Below, in pieces: positions 5,890 through 11,994 of a stretch of 11,994 nucleotides of DNA. The notes beneath the pieces are model-generated. The model saw nothing but the letters and a program-made list of their open reading frames with translations, made no database searches and had not been told where the DNA came from. This DNA comes from Haloarcula sp. (GTDB taxonomy: Archaea > Halobacteriota > Halobacteria > Halobacteriales > Haloarculaceae), in NCBI GenBank assembly GCA_028275075.1, contig JAQCNK010000083.1, forward strand, positions 1 through 11,994, in the 5' to 3' direction. How positions within the stretch are numbered: the first letter of the stretch is position 1; every line of letters starts with the position of its first letter. A program made the translations under genes and the position numbers.

Positions 5890-6022
5890 ACGCAAATGGA
5901 CGTTTGCCTGTCGGCATAACGGCTTCGGATGGGCGAAACCGACAGTCCGCAGCCGTGGCCACCCGGATGGCGCTCGACAGAGCCGCAGAACGCTTTTTCG
6001 GTCGCGGTCCGTCAAGCCGGCT
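5890..6022. promoter_or_regulatory. Divergent promoter region between pcrB and the DUF547 gene
   Basis: 133 bases between two divergent starts. For the rightward gene a TATA-like CTTTTT (5993-5998) sits 28 bases before the ATG at 6023, giving a leaderless message. For pcrB no equally clear box is seen. A small palindrome GCAAA (5892-5896) with TTTGC (5903-5907) lies immediately before its start and could be an operator; this is speculative. Confidence 0.4.
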
Positions 6023-6742
6023 ATGACGACTGCACCGGCCGATGGCAGGGAGACGGTCACTCCGAGTGAACTGGCCACGGAGCTTCTGGTAGCGCTGCGG
6101 GCTGGGGACGACGTTGAGCCGTTGCTCGGGGCGCTCGACGCCCTGTCGGAGACTGCGCTTGCGCCGGTCCGGACCGACTCCGAGGTGGCGCTGGCGTTCT
6201 GGCTGAACTGCTACAATGCAGGGACCAAGCGGCTGCTGGCCGAGCGACCGGAGCTGTACGACTCCCGGTGGCGCTTTTTTCGTGCGCCGGCGCTGACCGT
6301 CGCCGGTCACCCGCTCGGGCTGGACGACATCGAACACGGCCTCCTGCGAGGGTCCCGATCGAAGTACGGGCTCGGGTATCTACCCCGGTTGCTCCCCGAC
6401 AGCTTCGAACACCGTTACACGCTCGACCGTGTGGACCCGCGAATCCACTTCGCGCTGAACTGCGGGGCCGCAAGCTGTCCCGCGATCCGTGCCTACGATC
6501 CGGCTACTGTCGACGACCAACTCGACACCGCGACGCGGAGCTATCTCGATGCCACTGTCGAGTACGACCCCAGCGCCGGTGTTGTCAGCGTTCCTCGCGT
6601 GTTCCGGTGGTTCCCGGGTGACTTCGGTGGGCGGTCTGGCGTTCGGGCGTTCCTGAGCCGGTACGACCAGCTCCCCGACGAGCGGGTCGATATCGACTAT
6701 CTCGACTGGGACTGGTCCCGGGAGCCGCCGTCGTTCGCTTGA
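6023..6742 (+). CDS. DUF547 domain protein
   Basis: A 239-residue soluble protein matching the DUF547 family, whose biochemical role is unsettled. Typical segments are seen: [17 protein letters not shown] (57-72), the [25 protein letters not shown] stretch (85-109), and [21 protein letters not shown] (138-158), which holds Cys147 and Cys152 with conserved His142 and Asn146. The Cys/His arrangement resembles a papain-like or transglutaminase-like site, but function is not established. No signal peptide or membrane helix is visible, unlike many bacterial members. Start at ATG 6023 follows from TATA spacing; the in-frame extension upstream runs antisense through pcrB. It is divergent from the lipid gene and shows no sign of operon partners. 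Confidence 0.85.
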   Translation: MTTAPADGRETVTPSELATELLVALRAGDDVEPLLGALDALSETALAPVRTDSEVALAFWLNCYNAGTKRLLAERPELYDSRWRFFRAPALTVAGHPLGLDDIEHGLLRGSRSKYGLGYLPRLLPDSFEHRYTLDRVDPRIHFALNCGAASCPAIRAYDPATVDDQLDTATRSYLDATVEYDPSAGVVSVPRVFRWFPGDFGGRSGVRAFLSRYDQLPDERVDIDYLDWDWSREPPSFA

Positions 6743-6953
6743 CGTTCCGTGGGCTCCCACCTCACTACTGCTGTAACCCTCTTATTGATTCGCTACTTTG
6801 TTGTATAATTCTACACAATACTAACTAGAAATAGCAATTATAGCTACAGTCGTGCAGCAAAAACAGTGTAGAAAAAGACTTTAGTTCACAGACATCCAAG
6901 TACCAGATAGGAAGCGGCCGGGGCCCGAACCTGTCACTGCCGGCGGAAGCCGG
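6743..6953. other. AT-rich intergenic stretch with inverted repeat
   Basis: About 210 bases without a gene. From roughly 6770 to 6900 the base composition is strikingly AT-rich compared with the rest of the window. The eight-base inverted repeat TTCTACAC (6809-6816) and GTGTAGAA (6866-6873) frames a 49-base interior, and several TATA-like sequences occur. It may be the promoter region of the small gene at 6996, a former insertion or an sRNA locus. Confidence 0.45.
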
Positions 6954-6995
6954 TTGGGCATGAACGGGCGACCGGTCCAAACACAGGTACAGCAA

Positions 6996-7199
6996 ATGGC
7001 TAGACACGATTACGACCTCCCGGCGGACTACGAACAGCGGATCGCGGAAGGCACGATGAGCGACTGGTACACGCAGGAACGCGCCAGACGGCGAGCGCTG
7101 AAACAGGACACAAACTTCGAACGGGAGTTCCTGGGACTGCGCGACAGTATTGAACGGCTGATTACGGCTGCAAACGAGACAGTGGAAATCAAACGGTAA
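6996..7199 (+). CDS. Small charged haloarchaeal protein of unknown function
   Basis: A 67-residue protein from ATG 6996, beginning MARHDYDLPADYEQRIAEG and rich in charged residues. The pattern suggests mostly amphipathic helix: DWYTQERARRRALKQDTNF, then EREFLGLRDSIERLI. It has no cysteine, no membrane helix and no catalytic motif. I do not recognise a named family. In-frame starts at 6954 (TTG) and 6960 (ATG) would add 12-14 residues. 6996 is preferred because an AGGT lies about nine bases before it and the extra residues look like untranslated leader, but the choice is uncertain. A structured hairpin follows 30 bases after the stop. Confidence 0.6.
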   Translation: MARHDYDLPADYEQRIAEGTMSDWYTQERARRRALKQDTNFEREFLGLRDSIERLITAANETVEIKR

Positions 7200-7228
7200 G
7201 ATCGTTCCGCCGTTCGGCTATCGTGGCC

Positions 7229-7292
7229 ATTGAAACGCAATGCACACCCAACCGCGCGACAGCAGTGCGGTCGGTGTGTAAATAGTTTCAAT
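7229..7292. terminator. 64-bp multi-stem hairpin between convergent genes
   Basis: Three nested pairs are seen: ATTGAAAC (7229-7236) with GTTTCAAT (7285-7292), CACACC (7243-7248) with GGTGTG (7273-7278), and CCGC (7252-7255) with GCGG (7267-7270). It starts 30 bases after the small gene's stop and ends about 55 bases before the topA stop, with a T-run (TTTT) 11 bases beyond. It could be a terminator, a small structured RNA or another hairpin insertion. Confidence 0.5.
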
Positions 7293-7346
7293 TATAGTAC
7301 AGTTTTAGGATGCCGACCCTGTACAGCGCCGCGCTTACGGAGCTGT

Positions 7347-10300
7347 TCACGCTTCGAGTTCAGTCTGCCAGTCCCGAACCTGGCTCGCGCTGACGCCCTG
7401 GACTTCGGCGGCGATGACGTCGGCATCGGCCTCCTGTAGGGTCTGCAGGGAGTCCACGCCCGCCGCTTCGAGCTTCTCGGCGGTCGCCCCGCCGATACCG
7501 TTCAGGTCCTCTAACCCCTCGATGGCGTTTCGCGCTCGGTACTCTTCGAAGTTACAGATTGGACAGCCCAACTCCCATGGGTCGTCGCTGTCGGGGTCGA
7601 CGACGAGTTCGGGGAGGTCGTGCTCTTCGCAGAACTCGTCGGTGACCTCGATGTCGCCGTTGCGCGGCAGTGGTAGCGAGTACTCGCAGTCGGGATAGCG
7701 CGTACACCCCACCAGCCGGGAGCCCGAGCGGAGGTGCTTTATCGCTAGCTCACCGTTGTCTGGCTCGTGACAGTCCGGACAGGGCCCGATGACTTCGTCC
7801 TCGCTCTCGTCGGCTTTCTCGGCCTCACAGCGGGGACAGCCATGGACGAACGTGTCCCGGCCGGCGAGCATCTTCACGTGGTGCATCTCGTGGTCCTCAC
7901 ACTCCTCGTCGAGCACGAGCGGTTCACCAGTCGAGGGCAGTGGGAGCGTGTTGCGACACTCCGGGAACCCGTCACAACCGACGAAATATGAGCCCTGGCG
8001 GGAGCGTCTGACGAGCATCGCCTCGCCACACTGCGGGCACGGACCGAGCGTCTTGTCGGCCTTCAGCGACTCTTGGAGGTGTTCGCCAATCTCTTCGCGG
8101 GAGTTTGCGAGTTCGTCGAACACTCGCTGGAGCATCTCGCGGGACTCGTTGGTCACCTCGTCTAAGCTGGCCTCGCCGTTGGCGATGCGGGTCATGTCCG
8201 CTTCGAGTTGGGCCGTCATGTCGTCGCTGACGACGCGGTCGGCGAACTCCTCGGCGGCCTCGACGACAGCCATCGCCAGCGTTGTCGGGCGGGGCGGGTC
8301 GTTCTCGATGTAGCCGCGGTCGTACAGCTTCTCGATGCTGTTGTGGCGGGTCGAGTTGTGGACCACGGCACCACCCTCGACAGCGAAGTTCGGTGCGTTC
8401 TCACTTACTGTGAGGTCGTACACGGGACCGTCGTACTCGCACTCTTCCACGGCCCGGACTGTGGTTGTCGACGGTTCGCCGTGAACTGTCGCGTACACCG
8501 ACTCCTCGAAACCAGTTGCGACGTACTGAACGGTCCGGTTCTCGTCTAGGCTGCGGTTACTGCCCTCGATTCGCTTCTCGACGTGACCGCTCTCGCGCAG
8601 TTCACGGACGTACTTGTTTATACTTCCCTGGCTGACACCGAGCGACTCGGCCAGCGCGGCACTCGTCTTCGGCTCTTCCCGTATCGCTGCCAGAAGCGCC
8701 GCTTTTCTGGTGGTCACCTCGTACGTGGCCAAGGCATCGAGTCCCCGGTAGAACTTCTCGTCCGACGCAATCGGTATCCTGTCGAGGAATCGTTCGAGAT
8801 TCGTCCGGCCACGGATGTGGAGTTTGTGCTGGTCAGGCGCCAGTTTCGTCTCGATACCCATCTCGGCGAGCATCGCCGCCACGCCGGTCAGTAACGTATG
8901 GTCCGTGTTCGAAATGAACGCCTTCCCTTCGCGGGAGATATGCCCCTCGTCGTCGAACAGTGCACCGACGAACGCCGGCCGTACTGCATCCGGAACCACC
9001 GGTGCCCCGTTCTCGGTCACGGTTTCGAGGATGTAGACGAGGGCTCGACCGACTGCCGATGGGATGTCGACCTGATACTTTCGCTTGTGGTGTGATTTCC
9101 GGCCCGGCCGGTCGCTGGCGACTGGTTCGGTATCGAACAGTCGTTCGATATCTCGGGCGAAGCGCTCTATCAACACCGGGTCCGTATTGTGATACCGCAC
9201 GTCGACGACGTTCTCATAGTCGTTACGGTGTATCGAGCCGTCGCCGAGGAGACAGCCGACTACTCGGGCCAACTCCGGCGACCACTCCAGCGGGAACGGG
9301 TTCTCGAAGCTCGTGTCGTAGTTCAGCCCGTGGATTCGGTCCGGACGAATATCGAGTTCGCCGAGCAGCCAGACGGGGACATCCTTCTGTCCCCGCTCGT
9401 ATTTTCCTATCGCCGAGCTGTACGACCCGTATCGGTCGGCGAATTCGGTTTGACTTTCACCACGCGCTTCGCGCTTGGCTGTGAGTTCGGTACCACAGTC
9501 GATACCGTAGAGTTTCGAATCCTTGTCACAGTCCGCCGCAAACGCCTGCCACGAGACGGCCGTTTCGTCGGTCGATTCGACCATCGTCTCCGGTGGTCGA
9601 CGGGCAGCGACGAGTTCGGTTCCGGTATCGACTTCCGACGCCGGACGGACAGTGACCGCTTCCCCTTGTCGGACGTACATCGGGTGGTCGTCGGTAACCG
9701 TCATCGTCCCCCGAGGGGTTACGACTGTACGCACGTCCTCATCGTCGTCCAGTGACCGCTCGCTGACTAGTGTCGACTCCTGTTCGGCGAGCGTTCCGAC
9801 CTGCTCGTCCAGCGAGAGTACCGTCGGTGTCTCCTCGGTGGCTGCGATATCCGTGTCACCGTCGGCGAGGACGACCTGTCCGTCGTCGAAGACCGAAGCG
9901 ACGTTCCGACGCTCGATATCCCCCTCTGGGGACCTGACGAGGACGTTCGTATCCGCAGTAAGGCACTTGGTTCCCAGCCCCTTCTTCTCCATGGTCTCGA
10001 TGAGCCGTGACTGCCCGTAGCGACGGGGTGGCTGGGTCTGCTTGGCTTCAAGCCTGACCTCGGACATCGCCAGCTCCTCACCCTCGCTGACATCGGGGAC
10101 GTGGTTTTCGCTGGCGCTGGAATAGGGGTAGACGGCGTGGTAGCCCGGTTCGACCAGGCGCTTGCCGTTGGCCTTCAGCGAGCGGCCGGCGGCCTCAGCG
10201 ACGACGCGCAGCCGTTCCCAGGTCGCGGCGTCGGCGACTGTCGCGAAGAACCGCCGGACGACGAGTTCGTACACGTCCCATTCGTCCTCAGAGAGCTCCG

Positions 10301-11441
10301 ATTTCGGGGGGAGCTCGCCGGTCGGGTGGATGGGCGGATGGTCGGTGGTCTCCTCGTCGCCCTCGGTAGCGACGATCTCGTCCTGTTCGAGCAGCGACTC
10401 GGCGTCCTCACCGAAGTCCGGTGAGCTGACGAAGGCATCGAGCAGTTCGTCCTCCTCTAGATCCTCGGGATAGACGGTGTTGTCCGTGCGCGGGTAGGTC
10501 ATGTAGCCCGCGGTGTACAGCTCCTCGGCGATGGACATCGCCCGCTGGGCGGAGTAGCCAAGCGAACTGGCCGCAGAGATAAACGCAGTCGTGTTGAACG
10601 GCGCTGGCGGGTTGTCCGTTCGGGTACGTCGGCGGACGCTGGTGACCGTCGCCGCGTCAACTTCCCGGAGGTCAGCGTCGGCCGCATCAGCGGCGTCCTC
10701 GTCCCAGACGCGCTCGGCTTCGCTGCCGTCGTCGTCATAGAAGTACTGGGCCTCGAAGGTCGATTCGTCTTTCGTGAGGTCGGCGAAGATCTCCCAGTAG
10801 TCCTCCGGATCGAACGCCTGAATCTCCCGTTCGCGATCGACGATGAGCTTCAGCGTTGGTGACTGGACCCGACCCACGGAGATGAAGTCATCGCCCAGCT
10901 GTCGCGCCGAAAGGGAGAGAAAACGGGTGAGTGCGGCACCCCACACCAGGTCGATTATCTGGCGCGCCTCGCCCGCAGCCGCGAGGTCAAAATCGATGTC
11001 GTCCGGGTCGGCGAACGCCTCCCGGACCTCGCGTTCGGTGATGGATGAGAACCGCACGCGCGAAACGGGCATGTCTGTCACTTCGCGGATGAGCTCGTAT
11101 GCCTCCTTGCCGATGAGCTCCCCCTCCCGGTCGTAGTCAGTCGCGATGATGGCGCTCTCTGTCTTGCGGGCTAACTGCTTGAGCGTGGTGACGATGTTCT
11201 CCTGGGTCGCCTCCTTGGTGACCTCAGCGTCGATGAGTTCCACCGGCTCGACGTCGCGCCAGTCGTTGTACTCCGGCGGGAAGTCGACGCCGACGACGTG
11301 GCCCGACAGGCCGATGACGCGCTTGGTCCCCCAGCGGTAGACGTTGACCCCATTTCGCCGTTCGGCCGAGGCGCTGCCCTCCGAAAGAATATCTGCGATT
11401 CGCCTGGCGGCGTTGTCCTTCTCCGTGATAATTAGCTCCAT
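7347..11441 (-). CDS. topA: DNA topoisomerase I (type IA) containing an intein
   Basis: A 1364-residue precursor; after splicing the mature enzyme would be 827 residues. It relaxes negative supercoils by single-strand passage through a 5'-phosphotyrosine. The N-terminal Toprim domain shows TEKD (Glu7) and TDYDREGE (101-108) for Mg2+. The catalytic tyrosine is Tyr316 in MTYPRTDN. The core is interrupted after Lys492 by an intein (493-1029) and resumes as STRHNSIEKLYDRGYI. The C-terminus has Cys-rich zinc modules: C1135/C1138/C1156/C1162, CxxH/CxxC at 1181-1205, C1221/C1224/C1246/C1252 and CxxH/CxxC at 1271-1296. A helix-hairpin-helix domain (about 1308-1360) follows. ATG at 11441 is chosen from the family start MELIITEKDNAARR and a Shine-Dalgarno AGGTGG six bases upstream. 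Confidence 0.95.
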   Translation of the reverse strand: MELIITEKDNAARRIADILSEGSASAERRNGVNVYRWGTKRVIGLSGHVVGVDFPPEYNDWRDVEPVELIDAEVTKEATQENIVTTLKQLARKTESAIIATDYDREGELIGKEAYELIREVTDMPVSRVRFSSITEREVREAFADPDDIDFDLAAAGEARQIIDLVWGAALTRFLSLSARQLGDDFISVGRVQSPTLKLIVDREREIQAFDPEDYWEIFADLTKDESTFEAQYFYDDDGSEAERVWDEDAADAADADLREVDAATVTSVRRRTRTDNPPAPFNTTAFISAASSLGYSAQRAMSIAEELYTAGYMTYPRTDNTVYPEDLEEDELLDAFVSSPDFGEDAESLLEQDEIVATEGDEETTDHPPIHPTGELPPKSELSEDEWDVYELVVRRFFATVADAATWERLRVVAEAAGRSLKANGKRLVEPGYHAVYPYSSASENHVPDVSEGEELAMSEVRLEAKQTQPPRRYGQSRLIETMEKKGLGTKCLTADTNVLVRSPEGDIERRNVASVFDDGQVVLADGDTDIAATEETPTVLSLDEQVGTLAEQESTLVSERSLDDDEDVRTVVTPRGTMTVTDDHPMYVRQGEAVTVRPASEVDTGTELVAARRPPETMVESTDETAVSWQAFAADCDKDSKLYGIDCGTELTAKREARGESQTEFADRYGSYSSAIGKYERGQKDVPVWLLGELDIRPDRIHGLNYDTSFENPFPLEWSPELARVVGCLLGDGSIHRNDYENVVDVRYHNTDPVLIERFARDIERLFDTEPVASDRPGRKSHHKRKYQVDIPSAVGRALVYILETVTENGAPVVPDAVRPAFVGALFDDEGHISREGKAFISNTDHTLLTGVAAMLAEMGIETKLAPDQHKLHIRGRTNLERFLDRIPIASDEKFYRGLDALATYEVTTRKAALLAAIREEPKTSAALAESLGVSQGSINKYVRELRESGHVEKRIEGSNRSLDENRTVQYVATGFEESVYATVHGEPSTTTVRAVEECEYDGPVYDLTVSENAPNFAVEGGAVVHNSTRHNSIEKLYDRGYIENDPPRPTTLAMAVVEAAEEFADRVVSDDMTAQLEADMTRIANGEASLDEVTNESREMLQRVFDELANSREEIGEHLQESLKADKTLGPCPQCGEAMLVRRSRQGSYFVGCDGFPECRNTLPLPSTGEPLVLDEECEDHEMHHVKMLAGRDTFVHGCPRCEAEKADESEDEVIGPCPDCHEPDNGELAIKHLRSGSRLVGCTRYPDCEYSLPLPRNGDIEVTDEFCEEHDLPELVVDPDSDDPWELGCPICNFEEYRARNAIEGLEDLNGIGGATAEKLEAAGVDSLQTLQEADADVIAAEVQGVSASQVRDWQTELEA
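8355..9965 (-). mobile_element. TopA intein with LAGLIDADG homing endonuclease
   Basis: A 537-residue protein intron coded inside topA, residues 493-1029. Splicing residues are Cys1 (start CLTADTNVLVRSPEG), block B TDDH (Thr583, His586), block F VYDLTVSENAPNFAV and the terminal VVHN followed by Ser+1, so self-splicing looks intact. The middle holds a LAGLIDADG-type endonuclease with two motifs, VVGCLLGDGSI (727-737) and FVGALFDDEGHI (824-835); both acidic residues are kept, so it may still be active. An Xre-like helix-turn-helix (about 653-690) precedes the endonuclease and a winged-helix-like segment (about 910-957, AALAESLGVSQGSINKYVRE) follows it. Insertion is at the conserved GLGTK/STRHN site of the enzyme core. 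I recall a TopA intein catalogued in Haloarcula; the domain reading is mine. Confidence 0.94.
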
Positions 11442-11447
11442 CGGACA

Positions 11448-11497
11448 CCACCTGTCGTACTCATCATGGGTCGCTACGCTCGGAGTCGTTCTAAAGA
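11448..11497 (-). promoter_or_regulatory. topA promoter and Shine-Dalgarno site
   Basis: On the minus strand a TATA-like TCTTTAGA (11490-11497) lies about 52 bases before the ATG, which predicts a leader of roughly 25 bases. AGGTGG (11448-11453) lies six bases before the ATG. Unlike most other genes here, topA therefore seems to have a leader with a ribosome binding site. Confidence 0.45.
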
Positions 11498-11533
11498 CTT
11501 TCGGGGAAATGAGCCTCAGCGCGAGCGTGCCAG

Positions 11534-11553
11534 CGCACGCCCCCGCGCGTGCG
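11534..11553. repeat. GC-rich hairpin between topA and the membrane gene
   Basis: CGCACGC (11534-11540) pairs perfectly with GCGTGCG (11547-11553) around a six-base loop. It lies in the divergent intergenic region of about 210 bases, upstream of the topA TATA box. No other gene or element is seen there. Confidence 0.4.
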
Positions 11554-11650
11554 AGAGCCACACTGACGGTGGCGTCCTCGTCGCCGGCGAAAGGTGAACG
11601 CTGGCGGTGCCATCCGACGGGCTCTTGTCGCCGCGACCCGCAGTGCCGGT

Positions 11651-11994
11651 ATGGACAGACGGACCGTCCGCATCCTCCGTGCGGCCGCCGCTGTGCTCGT
11701 CTTCGTCACGGCGGCGTACCACCTCTGGTGGGGGTTCCCGCGAAGTCTCGTCTACCTATCGGCGTTCGGGACCGGCGTCCCGCCGGACCCGCGGCCGTTC
11801 CTCTTCGTAGCCCTCGGTGCGATGTTGCTCGCCGGGCCGTATCTCATCAGCTTCGATCTCGTCTCCCTCAGAACGGCCTACATCGGTGGTGCGCTCCTGC
11901 TCGTCGGCTCTATCGCCGCGTGGATCACGTGGCACGCCACCGGCCACGGCAGTTTCCTCGCCGACGGCTTCGCCGCGCCCGCGTCGGGTGGGGG
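11651..11994 (+). CDS. Small multi-pass membrane protein (partial)
   Basis: Open at the right edge of the window; 114 codons are visible from ATG 11651. The start MDRRTVRILR is positively charged and is followed by three hydrophobic helices at about residues 9-28, 50-69 and 76-95, with short polar links. There is no metal-binding or catalytic motif in the visible part. A DPRPFLF segment precedes the second helix. I do not recognise a family. It is divergent from topA. No clear TATA box is seen at the expected distance, so the exact start is less sure than the frame. Confidence 0.7.
   Translation, partial: MDRRTVRILRAAAAVLVFVTAAYHLWWGFPRSLVYLSAFGTGVPPDPRPFLFVALGAMLLAGPYLISFDLVSLRTAYIGGALLLVGSIAAWITWHATGHGSFLADGFAAPASGG

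Noticed and set aside
5890..6078. 63-residue N-terminal extension of GGGP synthase
   Set aside because: It overlaps the divergent promoter and the start of the DUF547 gene, and lacks family similarity.
6915..6962. tRNA-like sequence on the minus strand (GGTTCGGG near a small GC hairpin)
   Set aside because: No acceptor stem, anticodon arm or proper T-loop could be assembled around it.
7229..7292. CRISPR-like repeat ends (TTGAAAC and GTTTCAA)
   Set aside because: Only one inverted pair exists, with no direct repeats or spacers; it is a hairpin, not an array.
8960..9755. Plus-strand reading frames across the intein region
   Set aside because: They are opposite the intein coding sequence, which is supported by splicing and endonuclease motifs, and carry none of their own.
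11442..11561. 40-residue N-terminal extension of TopA
   Set aside because: The extension has no resemblance to the family, covers the probable promoter and Shine-Dalgarno site, and MELIITEKDNAARR is the normal start.

Overview
The window is haloarchaeal chromosome and looks most like Haloarcula or a close relative. The evidence is the high GC content, the acidic proteins, archaeal TATA boxes about 28-31 nt before several start codons (leaderless or nearly leaderless transcripts), a halorhodopsin, an archaeal ether-lipid enzyme (GGGP synthase), archaeal eL43, RpoP and Pcc1, and a TopA split by an intein. The genus is an inference; no search was possible.

Left part (1-1180). The C-terminus of a macro-domain protein overlaps a small zinc-finger-like gene by a GTGA. 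That gene overlaps in the same way the start of a broken AglJ-type glycosyltransferase. The glycosyltransferase is interrupted by an 80-bp hairpin element with an apparent 3-bp target duplication, frameshifted by 2 nt, and then disrupted by a second hairpin of about 79 bp next to a deletion. A tail of an unrelated reading frame follows. This is a decay zone.

Middle part (1238-4900). An information-processing cluster comes first: eL43, RNA polymerase subunit P and the KEOPS subunit Pcc1. Next is about 450 bp of non-coding DNA holding a second copy of the second hairpin. Halorhodopsin follows, with a clear TATA box and a candidate bop-type upstream activator. A hairpin-rich convergent intergenic region separates it from aspartyl-tRNA synthetase, which is on the minus strand and carries residues typical of non-discriminating enzymes.

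Right part (4900-11994). A possible one-helix membrane peptide and geranylgeranylglyceryl phosphate synthase lie upstream of aspS on the minus strand. Divergent from these is a DUF547 protein. An AT-rich gap, a small charged protein and a structured intergenic hairpin follow. Then comes a long minus-strand topA whose 827-residue product is interrupted by a 537-residue intein. The intein combines splicing blocks, a LAGLIDADG homing endonuclease and two apparent helix-turn-helix segments. The window ends inside a divergent small membrane protein.

The most unusual signal is the family of ~80-bp hairpins (586-665, 877-955, 2189-2268). They share TACGG/CCGTA ends, a 15-bp outer stem and an internal bulge at the same position. 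The stem sequences of the two types differ but both stay paired, which suggests that a folded structure is being conserved.
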